Origin: an uncultured Candidatus Saccharibacteria bacterium
Lineage (GTDB): Bacteria; Patescibacteriota; Saccharimonadia; Saccharimonadales; Saccharimonadaceae
Assembly: GCA_938033695.1 (NCBI GenBank)
Contig: CALHKE010000001.1
Span: forward strand, 1-58,478
Length of the DNA: 58,478 nt
Reading direction: 5' to 3'
Part shown: positions 16,533 to 23,238 of the stretch, in pieces
Position numbering within the stretch: position 1 is the first letter of the stretch
Layout of the letters: each line of letters starts with the position of its first letter
The notes under the pieces: model-generated
What the model was told of the DNA's origin: nothing
Databases searched by the model: none
Seen by the model: only the letters and a program-made list of their open reading frames with translations
Translations under genes and position numbers: made by a program

Positions 16533-17831
16533 ATGAAAAAGATAAATACTGCCCCAATTTCTGGCATGCAAGAGCTTTTACCTCGCGAGCAAGCCATTTT
16601 TGATCAAATAAAATCGCAAATTATGCAGGTTTATCATCTCCACGGCTTCAATCATATCGAAACTCCAATGATTGACCGTACGGAAATCCTCCTCGCTAAG
16701 GCGGGCGGTGATACTGAAAAACAAATTTATAAAGTGGTGAAAACCGCCGAAACTTCTAACGACGCGGATCAGGCTTTGCGCTTTGATCACACGGTACCAC
16801 TCGCGCGTTACGTGGTTGAGCACCAAAATGATCTAGCTTTTCCATTTCGTGTCTCACAATTCGGTCGCAATTTTCGGGGTGAGCGTGCGCAAAAGGGTCG
16901 CTTCCGTGAATTTTATCAAATGGACGCGGATATTATTGGTCGCAATACTTTGCCAATCGGTTACGACGCCGAAGTTGTCGCTACGGCTTTCCATGCGCTT
17001 TCGCAGTTCGTGAAGACGCCGATTTTGGTCCGTCTTTCGAATCGTAAAATCTTAGCCGGCCTTCTCGAAGCTCTAAGCCTCACGGGAAAAAGTTCTGAAA
17101 TCTACGGTATCATTGATCACGCCGAAAAAGTTCCGGCCGAGGTTACCGAGGCGAAATTACGTGAGCAAGTCGCTGACGAATCTAAAGTCCAAACGTTGCT
17201 TCAATTCGTTCAAATTCGTGGCCCGCGTTCTGAAGTGGCCGAAAAATTGACTGCGCTCGGCATAGAGAATGAGACTTTTTCAACTGGCGTAAAAGAACTG
17301 CTTTTAGTGCTCGACCTTCTCGAAGCTCAGGGAATTGGTCAATCCGTGGTTGCCGATATGTTAATTATTCGTGGTCTTGATTATTATACTGGCACGGTCT
17401 TTGAAACGTTGCTTCCAGAATATAAAAATCTCGGTTCCATCTGTTCTGGTGGTCGCTATGACAATCTCGCCTCGAATTATACCGAGGAAAAATTCCCAGG
17501 TGTCGGCATCTCTATTGGCTTGACGCGCCTCTTCTATTGTCTCTCGGCCAATAATCTTTTGGAAAATTATCAGTCCGCTCCGGTCGAATACTGTGTGGTT
17601 CCCATCTCGGATGCGGAAATCGCCTACGCCTACCAAGTAGTCGCTCAGCTGATTAATCAAGGCGCCAGCGTGGACCTCTGTCTACTCGATAAGAAATTAG
17701 GTGACAAAATTAAGTACGCTTCCAAGGTCGCTGAAAATGTGATCATTATTGGCGAAAACGAAGTCGAGAACCGTACTTATCAAGTTAAAAACCTCACTAC
17801 TGGTGAACAAAAAGCCTACGAACTAAATTAA
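16533..17831 (+). CDS. hisS: histidyl-tRNA synthetase
   Basis: This class II synthetase is 432 aa. It has PISGMQELLPREQ, motif 2 region LRFDHTVPLARYV and FGRNFRGERAQKGRFREFYQMDADIIG, the HisA signature RGLDYYTGTVFE, motif 3 SGGRYDNL...GVGISIGLTRL and a C-terminal anticodon-binding domain. TATAAT at 16521-16526 ends exactly 6 nt before the ATG and no Shine-Dalgarno exists, so the mRNA is predicted to be leaderless. It ends with a terminator at 17875. Confidence 0.96.
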   Translation: MKKINTAPISGMQELLPREQAIFDQIKSQIMQVYHLHGFNHIETPMIDRTEILLAKAGGDTEKQIYKVVKTAETSNDADQALRFDHTVPLARYVVEHQNDLAFPFRVSQFGRNFRGERAQKGRFREFYQMDADIIGRNTLPIGYDAEVVATAFHALSQFVKTPILVRLSNRKILAGLLEALSLTGKSSEIYGIIDHAEKVPAEVTEAKLREQVADESKVQTLLQFVQIRGPRSEVAEKLTALGIENETFSTGVKELLLVLDLLEAQGIGQSVVADMLIIRGLDYYTGTVFETLLPEYKNLGSICSGGRYDNLASNYTEEKFPGVGISIGLTRLFYCLSANNLLENYQSAPVEYCVVPISDAEIAYAYQVVAQLINQGASVDLCLLDKKLGDKIKYASKVAENVIIIGENEVENRTYQVKNLTTGEQKAYELN

Positions 17832-17874
17832 AAATTAAATTGAATTAAAATCTTCAAATCAAATTTTAGACTTC

Positions 17875-17903
17875 AAAAATAGTCACTCCAGCGGCTATTT
17901 TTT
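17875..17903 (+). terminator. intrinsic terminator of hisS
   Basis: AAAAATAGTC pairs with GGCTATTTTT (one G-U), loop ACTCCAGC, followed by TTTAC. Confidence 0.82.
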
Positions 17904-18136
17904 ACATAAAGAAATTAAAACTAAAAAACTGGATTTAAAAAAGACGCGTTTTATTTTTTTCTAAAAACACATAACAAATAACAGAGGTAAAACCGAACAA
18001 AATTCTAAAACCGAACACGAATACAGAAAACCGAACAACAAAATCCCACAAGTTAACCTAAATTAAAATATAAAATACCATTTTTGCAACTCTAAAATGT
18101 CAATGCTAAAAACATTAAAAATCTCAAAAGTCAATG
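17904..18136 (+). other. A-rich intergenic region between hisS and a predicted ncRNA
   Basis: I see no credible ORF. The main feature is three direct copies of AAAACCGAACA (listed separately). The rest is A/T-rich sequence with T-tracts near 17950-17958. Confidence 0.5.
17989..18037 (+). repeat. three direct repeats AAAACCGAACA
   Basis: Exact 11-mers at 17989-17999, 18007-18017 and 18027-18037, spaced 18 and 20 nt start to start. The near-two-turn spacing would put them on similar faces of the helix. They lie about 100 bp upstream of the ncRNA promoter at 18137 and may bind a regulator. Confidence 0.6.
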
Positions 18137-18164
18137 TTGACGACAAGCAAAAGCATGATATCAT
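18137..18164 (+). promoter_or_regulatory. promoter of the predicted ncRNA at 18171
   Basis: TTGACG (18137-18142), a 16-nt spacer and an extended -10 TGATATCAT (hexamer 18159-18164). Predicted start is about 18171. Confidence 0.7.
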
Positions 18165-18170
18165 AGAAAT

Positions 18171-18290
18171 AAGAATTCGGGCGAAGTTGAGAGACGTCTG
18201 AATTCGAAGACAAAACACCTCGGGGGTTGAGTGTGAAGTTAATGTCTATATTGTAAATAAAATACACCTCGGGAGTTTGGTGTATTTTTT
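18171..18290 (+). ncRNA. predicted ~120-nt ncRNA ending in an intrinsic terminator
   Basis: The transcript would start with AAGAATTCGGGCG. GAATTC occurs twice and can pair with itself. A hairpin ACACCTC / GAGTGT follows (one bulge). The RNA ends in a perfect 10-bp terminator AAAATACACC / GGTGTATTTT (18259-18268 with 18279-18288) plus a T-run. The 10-mer ACACCTCGGG occurs in both the inner hairpin and the terminator, so the two could exchange partners. No ORF of note lies inside. I do not recognise it as tmRNA, 6S, SRP or RNase P RNA. Confidence 0.55.
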
Positions 18291-18316
18291 ATTAGTCTAT
18301 GCTAAAATATCTCTAT

Positions 18317-18390
18317 GGCACTGTGGCGGAGTGGTTACGCAGCGGTCTGCAAAACCGTGTACACCGGTTCAATTCCGGTCGGTGCCTCCA
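18317..18390 (+). tRNA. tRNA-Cys (GCA)
   Basis: The 74-nt cloverleaf has acceptor GGCACTG/CGGTGCC, anticodon loop CTGCAAA, T-loop TTCAATT, discriminator U and an encoded CCA. An extended -10 TATGCTAAAAT (hexamer 18303-18308) lies 8 nt upstream. Confidence 0.96.
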
Positions 18391-18456
18391 ATTTATCGAA
18401 GTAGATGCGGTAATTTTTTAGAAAAAGCCACTGCTTTGGTAGTATAATATCTCTAA

Positions 18457-18541
18457 GCCCGAATGGCGGAATTGGTATACGCGTTCGACTTAAAATCGAA
18501 TGGAGAAATCCATATGGGTTCAAGTCCCATTTCGGGCACCA
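18457..18541 (+). tRNA. tRNA-Leu (TAA)
   Basis: The 85-nt class II tRNA has acceptor GCCCGAA/TTCGGGC, anticodon stem-loop TTCGA-CTTAAAA-TCGAA, a long variable arm, T-loop TTCAAGT and an encoded CCA. TATAAT is at 18443-18448. Confidence 0.96.
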
Positions 18542-18546
18542 ACAAG

Positions 18547-18577
18547 ATGACCTCAAAAAAACGCGGTCATTTTTTAT
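18547..18577 (+). terminator. terminator of tRNA-Leu(TAA)
   Basis: ATGACC (18547-18552) pairs with GGTCAT (18565-18570), followed by TTTTTTATTT. Confidence 0.75.
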
Positions 18578-18597
18578 TTAAAAGCAAGCTAAATATT

Positions 18598-19203
18598 ATG
18601 ATTATTGCGATTGACGACTCAGGTGACCCGGGATTAAAAATGGACAAAGGTTCCAGCAGTTATTTTGTAATCGTTGCTGTGATATTTTTAACTGATTATG
18701 ATGCTGAAGCCACCGCTTTAAAGATAGAAAGATTTAGGCAAACATTAAAGTGGAAAATTCATCATGAATTCAAATTTAGAAAGACATCGCCAGAGATTAG
18801 GAAGTCCTTTCTTTTAGAAATTAATAGCTGCAATTTCGTATTATCAGTCGCTGTCGTGGATAAAACAAATACTAATGTGGATATCCCATTCAATAGGGAT
18901 GCTAGTAACTTATATAATGCAGTGATACTAAGAGCTATATCTCAAGTCTTAGACGAATCAACCAGTGCACGGATTTTAATTGACGGTGAAGGTGGATCAT
19001 CTTATAAACGTAATGTAAAAACATTTTTCAGGCAAAATCTTCCTAAAAATGCAATTAAGCAGATAAGATACCGCGATTCAAAGAATGATGTTTTAATTCA
19101 ACTTGCCGATATGATTGCAGGCTCAGTTAATAGGTCTTTGACTGGAGATAAAGAGTATTTGAATATTATCAAAAGACATATAAATTTTTTAATAAAAATC
19201 TAG
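18598..19203 (+). CDS. DUF3800 protein (putative RNase H-like fold)
   Basis: The 201-aa protein begins MIIAIDDSGDPG, the typical DUF3800 start with two Asp residues. It continues with HHEFKFRKTSP, a central ILIDGEG strand and the C-terminal DSKNDVLIQLADMIAGSVNR, another DUF3800 hallmark. The family is predicted to be nuclease-like and is often seen in mobile or defence regions. Function is not established. ATG 18598 is chosen because the frame upstream runs through tRNA-Leu and its terminator. There is no Shine-Dalgarno. Codon use is more A/T-rich than in neighbouring housekeeping genes, consistent with transfer. Confidence 0.82.
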   Translation: MIIAIDDSGDPGLKMDKGSSSYFVIVAVIFLTDYDAEATALKIERFRQTLKWKIHHEFKFRKTSPEIRKSFLLEINSCNFVLSVAVVDKTNTNVDIPFNRDASNLYNAVILRAISQVLDESTSARILIDGEGGSSYKRNVKTFFRQNLPKNAIKQIRYRDSKNDVLIQLADMIAGSVNRSLTGDKEYLNIIKRHINFLIKI

Positions 19204-19210
19204 AATAATC

Positions 19211-19236
19211 AAAAAAGCGCCTAAGCGCTATTTTTT
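19211..19236 (+). terminator. terminator of the DUF3800 gene
   Basis: AGCGC / GCGCT stem flanked by A5 and T6 tracts, 8 nt after the stop codon. Confidence 0.78.
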
Positions 19237-19438
19237 CGAAACGTCTTCTATCCAGCAGATTACTCATCTGGAAAGTATCGCCATAACGACGCCAATTCGA
19301 TAGACGAATCATTTATAACTCTATTATATTACTTTAGGAAAATATTACAAGATAAAAAACCTGTAATGTAAAAGTATTAGTCTAAATAGGGATTCGGTGT
19401 GAGATTAGAATTTATACTTACAAATTTTTCCTAAATAC

Positions 19439-19466
19439 TTGACTTTATGTTAGATTTCGGTAAAAT
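19439..19466 (+). promoter_or_regulatory. promoter of tRNA-Gly
   Basis: TTGACT (19439-19444), a 16-nt spacer and TAAAAT (19461-19466), 11 nt before the tRNA. Confidence 0.75.
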
Positions 19467-19477
19467 TAAAACAGTAT

Positions 19478-19554
19478 GCGAGCTTAGCTCAGTTGTTTAG
19501 AGCGCTTCCTTGCCAAGGAAGAGGTCGAGAGTTAGAGTCTCTTAGCTCGCACCA
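19478..19554 (+). tRNA. tRNA-Gly (GCC) with altered D- and T-loops
   Basis: The 77-nt cloverleaf has acceptor GCGAGCT/AGCTCGC, anticodon stem-loop CTTCC-TTGCCAA-GGAAG and an encoded CCA. The D-loop is AGTTGTTTA instead of AGTTGGTTA, so G19 is U. The T-loop is TTAGAGT instead of TTCGAGT, so C56 is A. The normal G19-C56 elbow pair is thus replaced by a possible U19-A56 pair. The other four tRNAs in the window keep GG and TTC. Confidence 0.93.
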
Positions 19555-19570
19555 AATGGTATTTTTGCTC

Positions 19571-19646
19571 ATACGCTCATTTCGGGCGTATTTTTATTTT
19601 TACCAATATTAATAAAACCAGTGGTGTTTTCGCCTCTGGTTTTTTC
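19571..19646 (+). terminator. two successive terminators after tRNA-Gly
   Basis: The first pairs ATACGC (19571-19576) with GCGTAT (19586-19591), followed by TTTTATTTTT. The second pairs AAAACCAG (19614-19621) with CTGGTTTT (19636-19643) with an inner GG/CC, followed by TTTTC. Confidence 0.75.
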
Positions 19647-19868
19647 TTTCCCTTGGGGAACAAATGCATTGTTTTTTGAAATTTGTTTTTCATAGAGTGA
19701 AAAAACGGCTATGAATCCAATAAAAGTTTTAGCAACTTAAAAATTCGGCAATCAATATTTTTCGTTTTATTGTCATTTTCGCCTTACTTCACGAAAATAT
19801 TACACTTCATGCTTACACCTATTACAAAATGCCTTTTAATCATGAAAAAACTGTATCATAAACTAGGC
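19647..19868 (+). other. intergenic region without recognised gene
   Basis: A/T-rich sequence between the tRNA-Gly terminators and the promoter of the pseudoknot RNA. I see only a small TTTTCA/TGAAAA hairpin near 19690 and no credible ORF. Confidence 0.45.
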
Positions 19869-19898
19869 TTGTTAAGCAGTAATCCCTTGTAGTATAAT
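19869..19898 (+). promoter_or_regulatory. promoter of the predicted pseudoknot RNA
   Basis: TTGTTA (19869-19874), an 18-nt spacer and TATAAT (19893-19898). The predicted start (about 19905) coincides with the 5' edge of the first pairing segment. Confidence 0.65.
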
Positions 19899-19904
19899 AA
19901 AATT

Positions 19905-20034
19905 AGCTAAACTTTAATCAGAATGGTTAGCCAGTGATGGTTAGTTATTACATAGAAAAGCGACCATGTGTCAGCTTGGGTGTAATAACTCTTCTGGTTA
20001 AAGTTTAGCGACTTCATACATGGTCGCTTTTTTG
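19905..20034 (+). ncRNA. predicted 130-nt pseudoknot RNA ending in a terminator-like stem
   Basis: Three long complementary pairs occur in the order A-B-C-B'-A'-C'. A is GCTAAACTTTAATCAGAA (19906-19923), and A' is 19992-20009 (18 bp, one G-U). B is AGTTATTACA (19943-19952), and B' is 19981-19990 (perfect). C is AAAAGCGACCATGT (19956-19969), and C' is 20018-20031 (perfect). C lies in the loop closed by B/B', while C' lies outside, so all three form only as an H-type pseudoknot or as alternating states. C/C' is followed by a T-run like a terminator. It precedes the gene at 20085 by 50 nt. It may be a regulatory leader or a stand-alone RNA. Not recognised as a known family. Confidence 0.65.
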
Positions 20035-20084
20035 TTACGACTTGTATTGAATTATTACTAACTTTACATAAGGAGACCCCAAAT

Positions 20085-21194
20085 ATGGCTAAGCCAGAAA
20101 AAAGCAGCCCTTTAGCGAGTAAGGATGCACATGCGGGAAACGCAAAACATTTAAAAACATATAAAGCCAGTAATATAGCTTCAATTATTGTTGGTATTAT
20201 TGGTGCTTTCTTTGCTTTTGTTAGTATCATGAGCATCGGCACAAGTAATGTCTCTGGCACAGCAGGTATTGGCATTTTTCTCGGTTTGGTCTCTGCGGGC
20301 TTGGCTTTACCTCAATTCCTAGATAAGATAAAATCAGATAATAAGAAAGATATTAGAAATTATCTCATCATAGCTATCGGTGCAATTGCTGTTATTGGCT
20401 CGCTTGTAGGCATTATTGGCAACCCTATCGCAAAAAATGTCAGTTGCTCTAAAATTAACGACATTACGACACTAAGAATAAAAGGTTGCGACAAACGAGC
20501 TCAAGAACTAGAAGACAAGCAAAAGCAAGCCGAGGAAGAAGCGAACAAGGCCAAAGAGCAAGAATATCAAAATATTATAGAGCAGGTTGTTGGAAAAACC
20601 TATAATGCCAACGATGCTAATTTCTGCACACAGCACGCAAGCGCACCATATAATTATGCCAAAAGTCTCTACTTTGACGATAAAACTCATGTAACTGTCA
20701 CCTATTGTGATGGAAACACAATAACGAGTTCGCTTGAAAAATCATCGAAAAAAGAACGAGCTCTATATGCCAGTTACTTCTATAAGCAAATTGAGGTGTC
20801 GGAAGACTTCTTGTCAATTTATTATGATAATGCTAAGTATAACACGACAGCAAAGACCCAAGATAAAGTAGAGAAGAAAGAAGACGATAATAAAACAAGC
20901 TCTAGTTCAAATTCGTCAACTACAGCCACATCTACAGCTAGTAGTTCAAACTCCCAATGGAGACAAGTTCTCTCTGATTATGAAGCATTTATGAATAAAT
21001 ACGTTGATTTTATGAAGAAGTATAAAAACTCTTCCAATACATCCTCCATGTTAGCTGATTATTCCAAGCTTATGAAAGAATATGCTGACTGGACTAAGAA
21101 GATAGGAGATATGAAATCTGACCTTAGCGGAGATGATTTAAGCTATTACCTTGAAGTTATGGGTCGCGTTTCGAAGAAATTATCCGAAGTCTAA
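20085..21194 (+). CDS. three-TM membrane protein with coiled coil and DUF6591-like C-terminal domain
   Basis: AAGGAG precedes the ATG. Three hydrophobic helices lie at about 33-53, 60-80 and 92-113. A charged coiled coil (about 135-165) follows, then a Cys-containing domain (FCTQHASAPYNYAKSLYFDD), a Ser/Thr-rich linker (about 265-290) and a helical C-terminal domain (YEAFMNKYVDFMKKYKNSS to YLEVMGRVSKKLSEV). The last part resembles DUF6591, by memory only. Function is unknown. The predicted pseudoknot RNA upstream ends in a terminator-like stem, so expression may be controlled by attenuation. Confidence 0.7.
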   Translation: MAKPEKSSPLASKDAHAGNAKHLKTYKASNIASIIVGIIGAFFAFVSIMSIGTSNVSGTAGIGIFLGLVSAGLALPQFLDKIKSDNKKDIRNYLIIAIGAIAVIGSLVGIIGNPIAKNVSCSKINDITTLRIKGCDKRAQELEDKQKQAEEEANKAKEQEYQNIIEQVVGKTYNANDANFCTQHASAPYNYAKSLYFDDKTHVTVTYCDGNTITSSLEKSSKKERALYASYFYKQIEVSEDFLSIYYDNAKYNTTAKTQDKVEKKEDDNKTSSSSNSSTTATSTASSSNSQWRQVLSDYEAFMNKYVDFMKKYKNSSNTSSMLADYSKLMKEYADWTKKIGDMKSDLSGDDLSYYLEVMGRVSKKLSEV

Positions 21195-21269
21195 TCAGTG
21201 GTCGTAGTTCACACTAAACATATATACTCCTTACAAGAGAAAAGACGAAGCTAGAATTATTGCGAAGAT

Positions 21270-21310
21270 TACCATAGAGCTAGGGAACTCAGTTTCCTAG
21301 TTCTATGGTA
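21270..21310 (+). repeat. 19-bp hairpin with three-base loop
   Basis: TACCATAGAGCTAGGGAAC pairs along its whole length with the strand at 21292-21310 (two G-U pairs), leaving only TCA as loop. No T-run follows on the plus strand, so it is not a standard terminator. It may be part of a structured RNA or a remnant of a small inverted-repeat element. Confidence 0.65.
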
Positions 21311-21563
21311 TTGAGCTTAAGATTGGTTATGGGAAAATAATGTCTAAACAACCAACTATCTTTTTCTTTACTCGCCTTAATCAGTTTACTAGTTAAATTT
21401 TTATATATTTACAAAATCTAAATAACGTGGGCTATGAATTGCACTGAAAGATTATCTCGGTAATCCATCTTTCGTAATCCACCAATAGGATATCTTGCCA
21501 TCTTTTAATATCTTTGTTCAAAAAATTATTCTCAATATGGTCATTGTGTGATATACTACTGTT

Positions 21564-21660
21564 AGGTACCTCATTTAATCAATGATATAAATTTAAATTT
21601 TGAGTTAAATGATGCACCAATTTATCCCCACTAAAACCCCCCTTTTAGTGGGGATATTTT
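21564..21660 (+). ncRNA. possible ~100-nt RNA with strong terminator upstream of lemA
   Basis: An extended -10 TGATATACT (hexamer 21552-21557) would start a transcript near 21564. An imperfect stem joins GGTA/CATTTAA with TTAAATG/CACC. The RNA ends in a perfect 14-bp terminator TATCCCCACTAAAA / TTTTAGTGGGGATA (21623-21636 with 21643-21656) plus TTTT. A simple alternative is a terminator for an upstream transcript. Confidence 0.4.
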
Positions 21661-21723
21661 GTGTCTAAAAAGCTTACCACTTTTTCGATTTCTGATATAA
21701 TTAAAGTATTAACAAGGAGTAAA

Positions 21724-22299
21724 ATGAACACACTACAAATGATTTTAATCGGTGTTATCGCAGTTGTAATCCTAGTTGCCCTCTATGCAATTTTTGTTTA
21801 CAACCACGTAGTCACCGTCAAGGTTCGCGTCGATAATGCTTTCTCAGACATTCTTGTCCAATTGAAGCGCCGTGCTGACCTCATTCCAAACCTTATCGAA
21901 ACCGTTAAGGGTTATACTAAGCACGAAAGTGAAACTCTTGAAGCTGTCGTAAAAGCTCGTTCTAGCGTCCTCACCGCTTCTACTCCAGCTGAAGTTGCTG
22001 GCGCCGAAAAAGAAATGAAATCAGCCCTCAGCCACATCTTCGCTCTCGCGGAAAGTTACCCAGAATTAAAAGCTAACGAAAACTTCATCCGTTTGCAGGA
22101 TCAACTCGAAGATACCGAAGATAAAATTCAAGCTTCTCGCCGTTACTACAATGGTGCAGTCCGCCAATATAACGAATTTATCGTTCGCTTCCCAGCTAAT
22201 ATTTTCGCTGGCATGTTTGGTTACAAAGCTCGTGAATTCTACAACGTTTCCGAAGAGGAAAATGCCAAGATTCAAGAAGCTCCAAAAGTTTCTTTCTAA
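21724..22299 (+). CDS. lemA: LemA family membrane protein
   Basis: LemA proteins are small membrane proteins with one N-terminal TM helix and a four-helix cytoplasmic or extracytoplasmic bundle. Here the TM is about 8-28. The family segments VKVRVDNAFSDILVQLKRRADLIPNLIETVKGYTKHE and YPELKANENFIRLQDQLEDTEDKIQASRRYYNGAVRQYN are clear. AAGGAG lies 4 nt before ATG 21724, and the upstream TATAAT rules out a longer frame. lemA next to htpX is a widespread arrangement, suggesting a shared role in membrane protein quality or surface maintenance. Confidence 0.95.
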   Translation: MNTLQMILIGVIAVVILVALYAIFVYNHVVTVKVRVDNAFSDILVQLKRRADLIPNLIETVKGYTKHESETLEAVVKARSSVLTASTPAEVAGAEKEMKSALSHIFALAESYPELKANENFIRLQDQLEDTEDKIQASRRYYNGAVRQYNEFIVRFPANIFAGMFGYKAREFYNVSEEENAKIQEAPKVSF

Positions 22300-22321
22300 T
22301 CAACTAATACGACGATTTTAT

Positions 22322-22345
22322 ATCCAGTGGGGCGACCCACTGGAT
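22322..22345 (+). promoter_or_regulatory. perfect GNRA hairpin between lemA and htpX
   Basis: ATCCAGTGGG (22322-22331), GCGA loop and CCCACTGGAT (22336-22345). The next bases (CTTGTC) are not a T-run, so this is more likely an mRNA-processing or stability element than a terminator. Confidence 0.6.
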
Positions 22346-22362
22346 CTTGTCAGAAAGGGAAT

Positions 22363-23238
22363 ATGTATTCTCAAATTGCAGCCAACAAAAGAAATACCGT
22401 TTTGATACTTGCCGGCTTCGTCGGTTTTATTGGTTTTATCGGGGCGCTTTTTGCGGCTGTTTACGGCGATAGCAGTATTTTTATTTTAACTTTAATTTCT
22501 GCCATTATTTATGCCAGTATCATGGTCTTTTTGTCATCTAGTATGGCTATGGCGATGACTGGCGCTCATCCTATCGCTAAAAAAGATTACCGTTCTCTTT
22601 ATAATATTGTGGAAAATCTCACTATCACTACCGGTCTGCCGATGCCAGAAATTTATGTGATTGATGATCCCGCGCCGAATGCCTTTGCTACCGGCCTCGA
22701 TCCCGCGCATGCTAAGGTTGCGGTGACCACTGGCCTGCTGAATATTATGGATAAGGATGAGCTTACCGGGGTTCTAGCTCACGAAATTTCTCACATTAAA
22801 AATTACGATATTCGCGTTTCTTTGGTAGCTTTTGCTCTGGTTAGCGTGGTGGGTTACATTGCCGATATTGGTCTTCGCATGATTTCTTATACTAATCGTC
22901 GGGACGAGCAGGATAGTCCGGTCGGGGTGATCGCACTGCTTTTTACTTCGATTTTGGCGCCCCTAGTGGCCACGATTGCTCAAATGGCGATTTCGCGTGA
23001 ACGTGAATATCTCGCGGATATGTCGGCCGCTGAAATCACCCATTACCCAGATGGCCTCATCAGTGCCTTAAAGAAATTAGATGAGCATGGCCAACCGATG
23101 CGTCGTCAGAATACCGCTACTGAAGCGATGTTTATTAATAATCCGTTGAAAAAACGCCGCACCAACTCGCTATTTCGTACTCACCCACCAATTGAAAAAC
23201 GTATTGAACGTCTCGAGCGTGCGAAGGATAATATTTGA
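22363..23238 (+). CDS. htpX: HtpX-like zinc metalloprotease
   Basis: HtpX is an M48 membrane protease that degrades misfolded membrane proteins. The 291-aa protein has N-terminal TM helices (about 11-33 and 38-60), the conserved PNAFATG segment, the HEISH zinc motif at 140-144, two more TM helices and the third-ligand region SREREYLADMSAAE. AGAAAGGGA precedes ATG 22363. The stop is TGA, overlapping the next ATG. Confidence 0.95.
   Translation: MYSQIAANKRNTVLILAGFVGFIGFIGALFAAVYGDSSIFILTLISAIIYASIMVFLSSSMAMAMTGAHPIAKKDYRSLYNIVENLTITTGLPMPEIYVIDDPAPNAFATGLDPAHAKVAVTTGLLNIMDKDELTGVLAHEISHIKNYDIRVSLVAFALVSVVGYIADIGLRMISYTNRRDEQDSPVGVIALLFTSILAPLVATIAQMAISREREYLADMSAAEITHYPDGLISALKKLDEHGQPMRRQNTATEAMFINNPLKKRRTNSLFRTHPPIEKRIERLERAKDNI

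Larger units (their letters stand above)
21195..21723 (+). other. 529-bp intergenic region with two RNA-like elements
   Basis: I see no convincing ORF. The region holds the 19-bp hairpin at 21270-21310, a promoter-to-terminator unit at 21552-21660 and the lemA promoter (extended -10 TGATATAAT, hexamer 21696-21701). Confidence 0.5.

Noticed and set aside
18598..19203. DUF3800 gene as part of an identifiable anti-phage system
   Set aside because: DUF3800 proteins are often near defence genes, but no partner gene is present here. It stands alone between tRNA genes.
19907..20275. Minus-strand open frame of 122 codons over the pseudoknot RNA and the start of the next gene
   Set aside because: It is antisense to a well-supported gene and lacks a ribosome-binding site and recognisable protein features.
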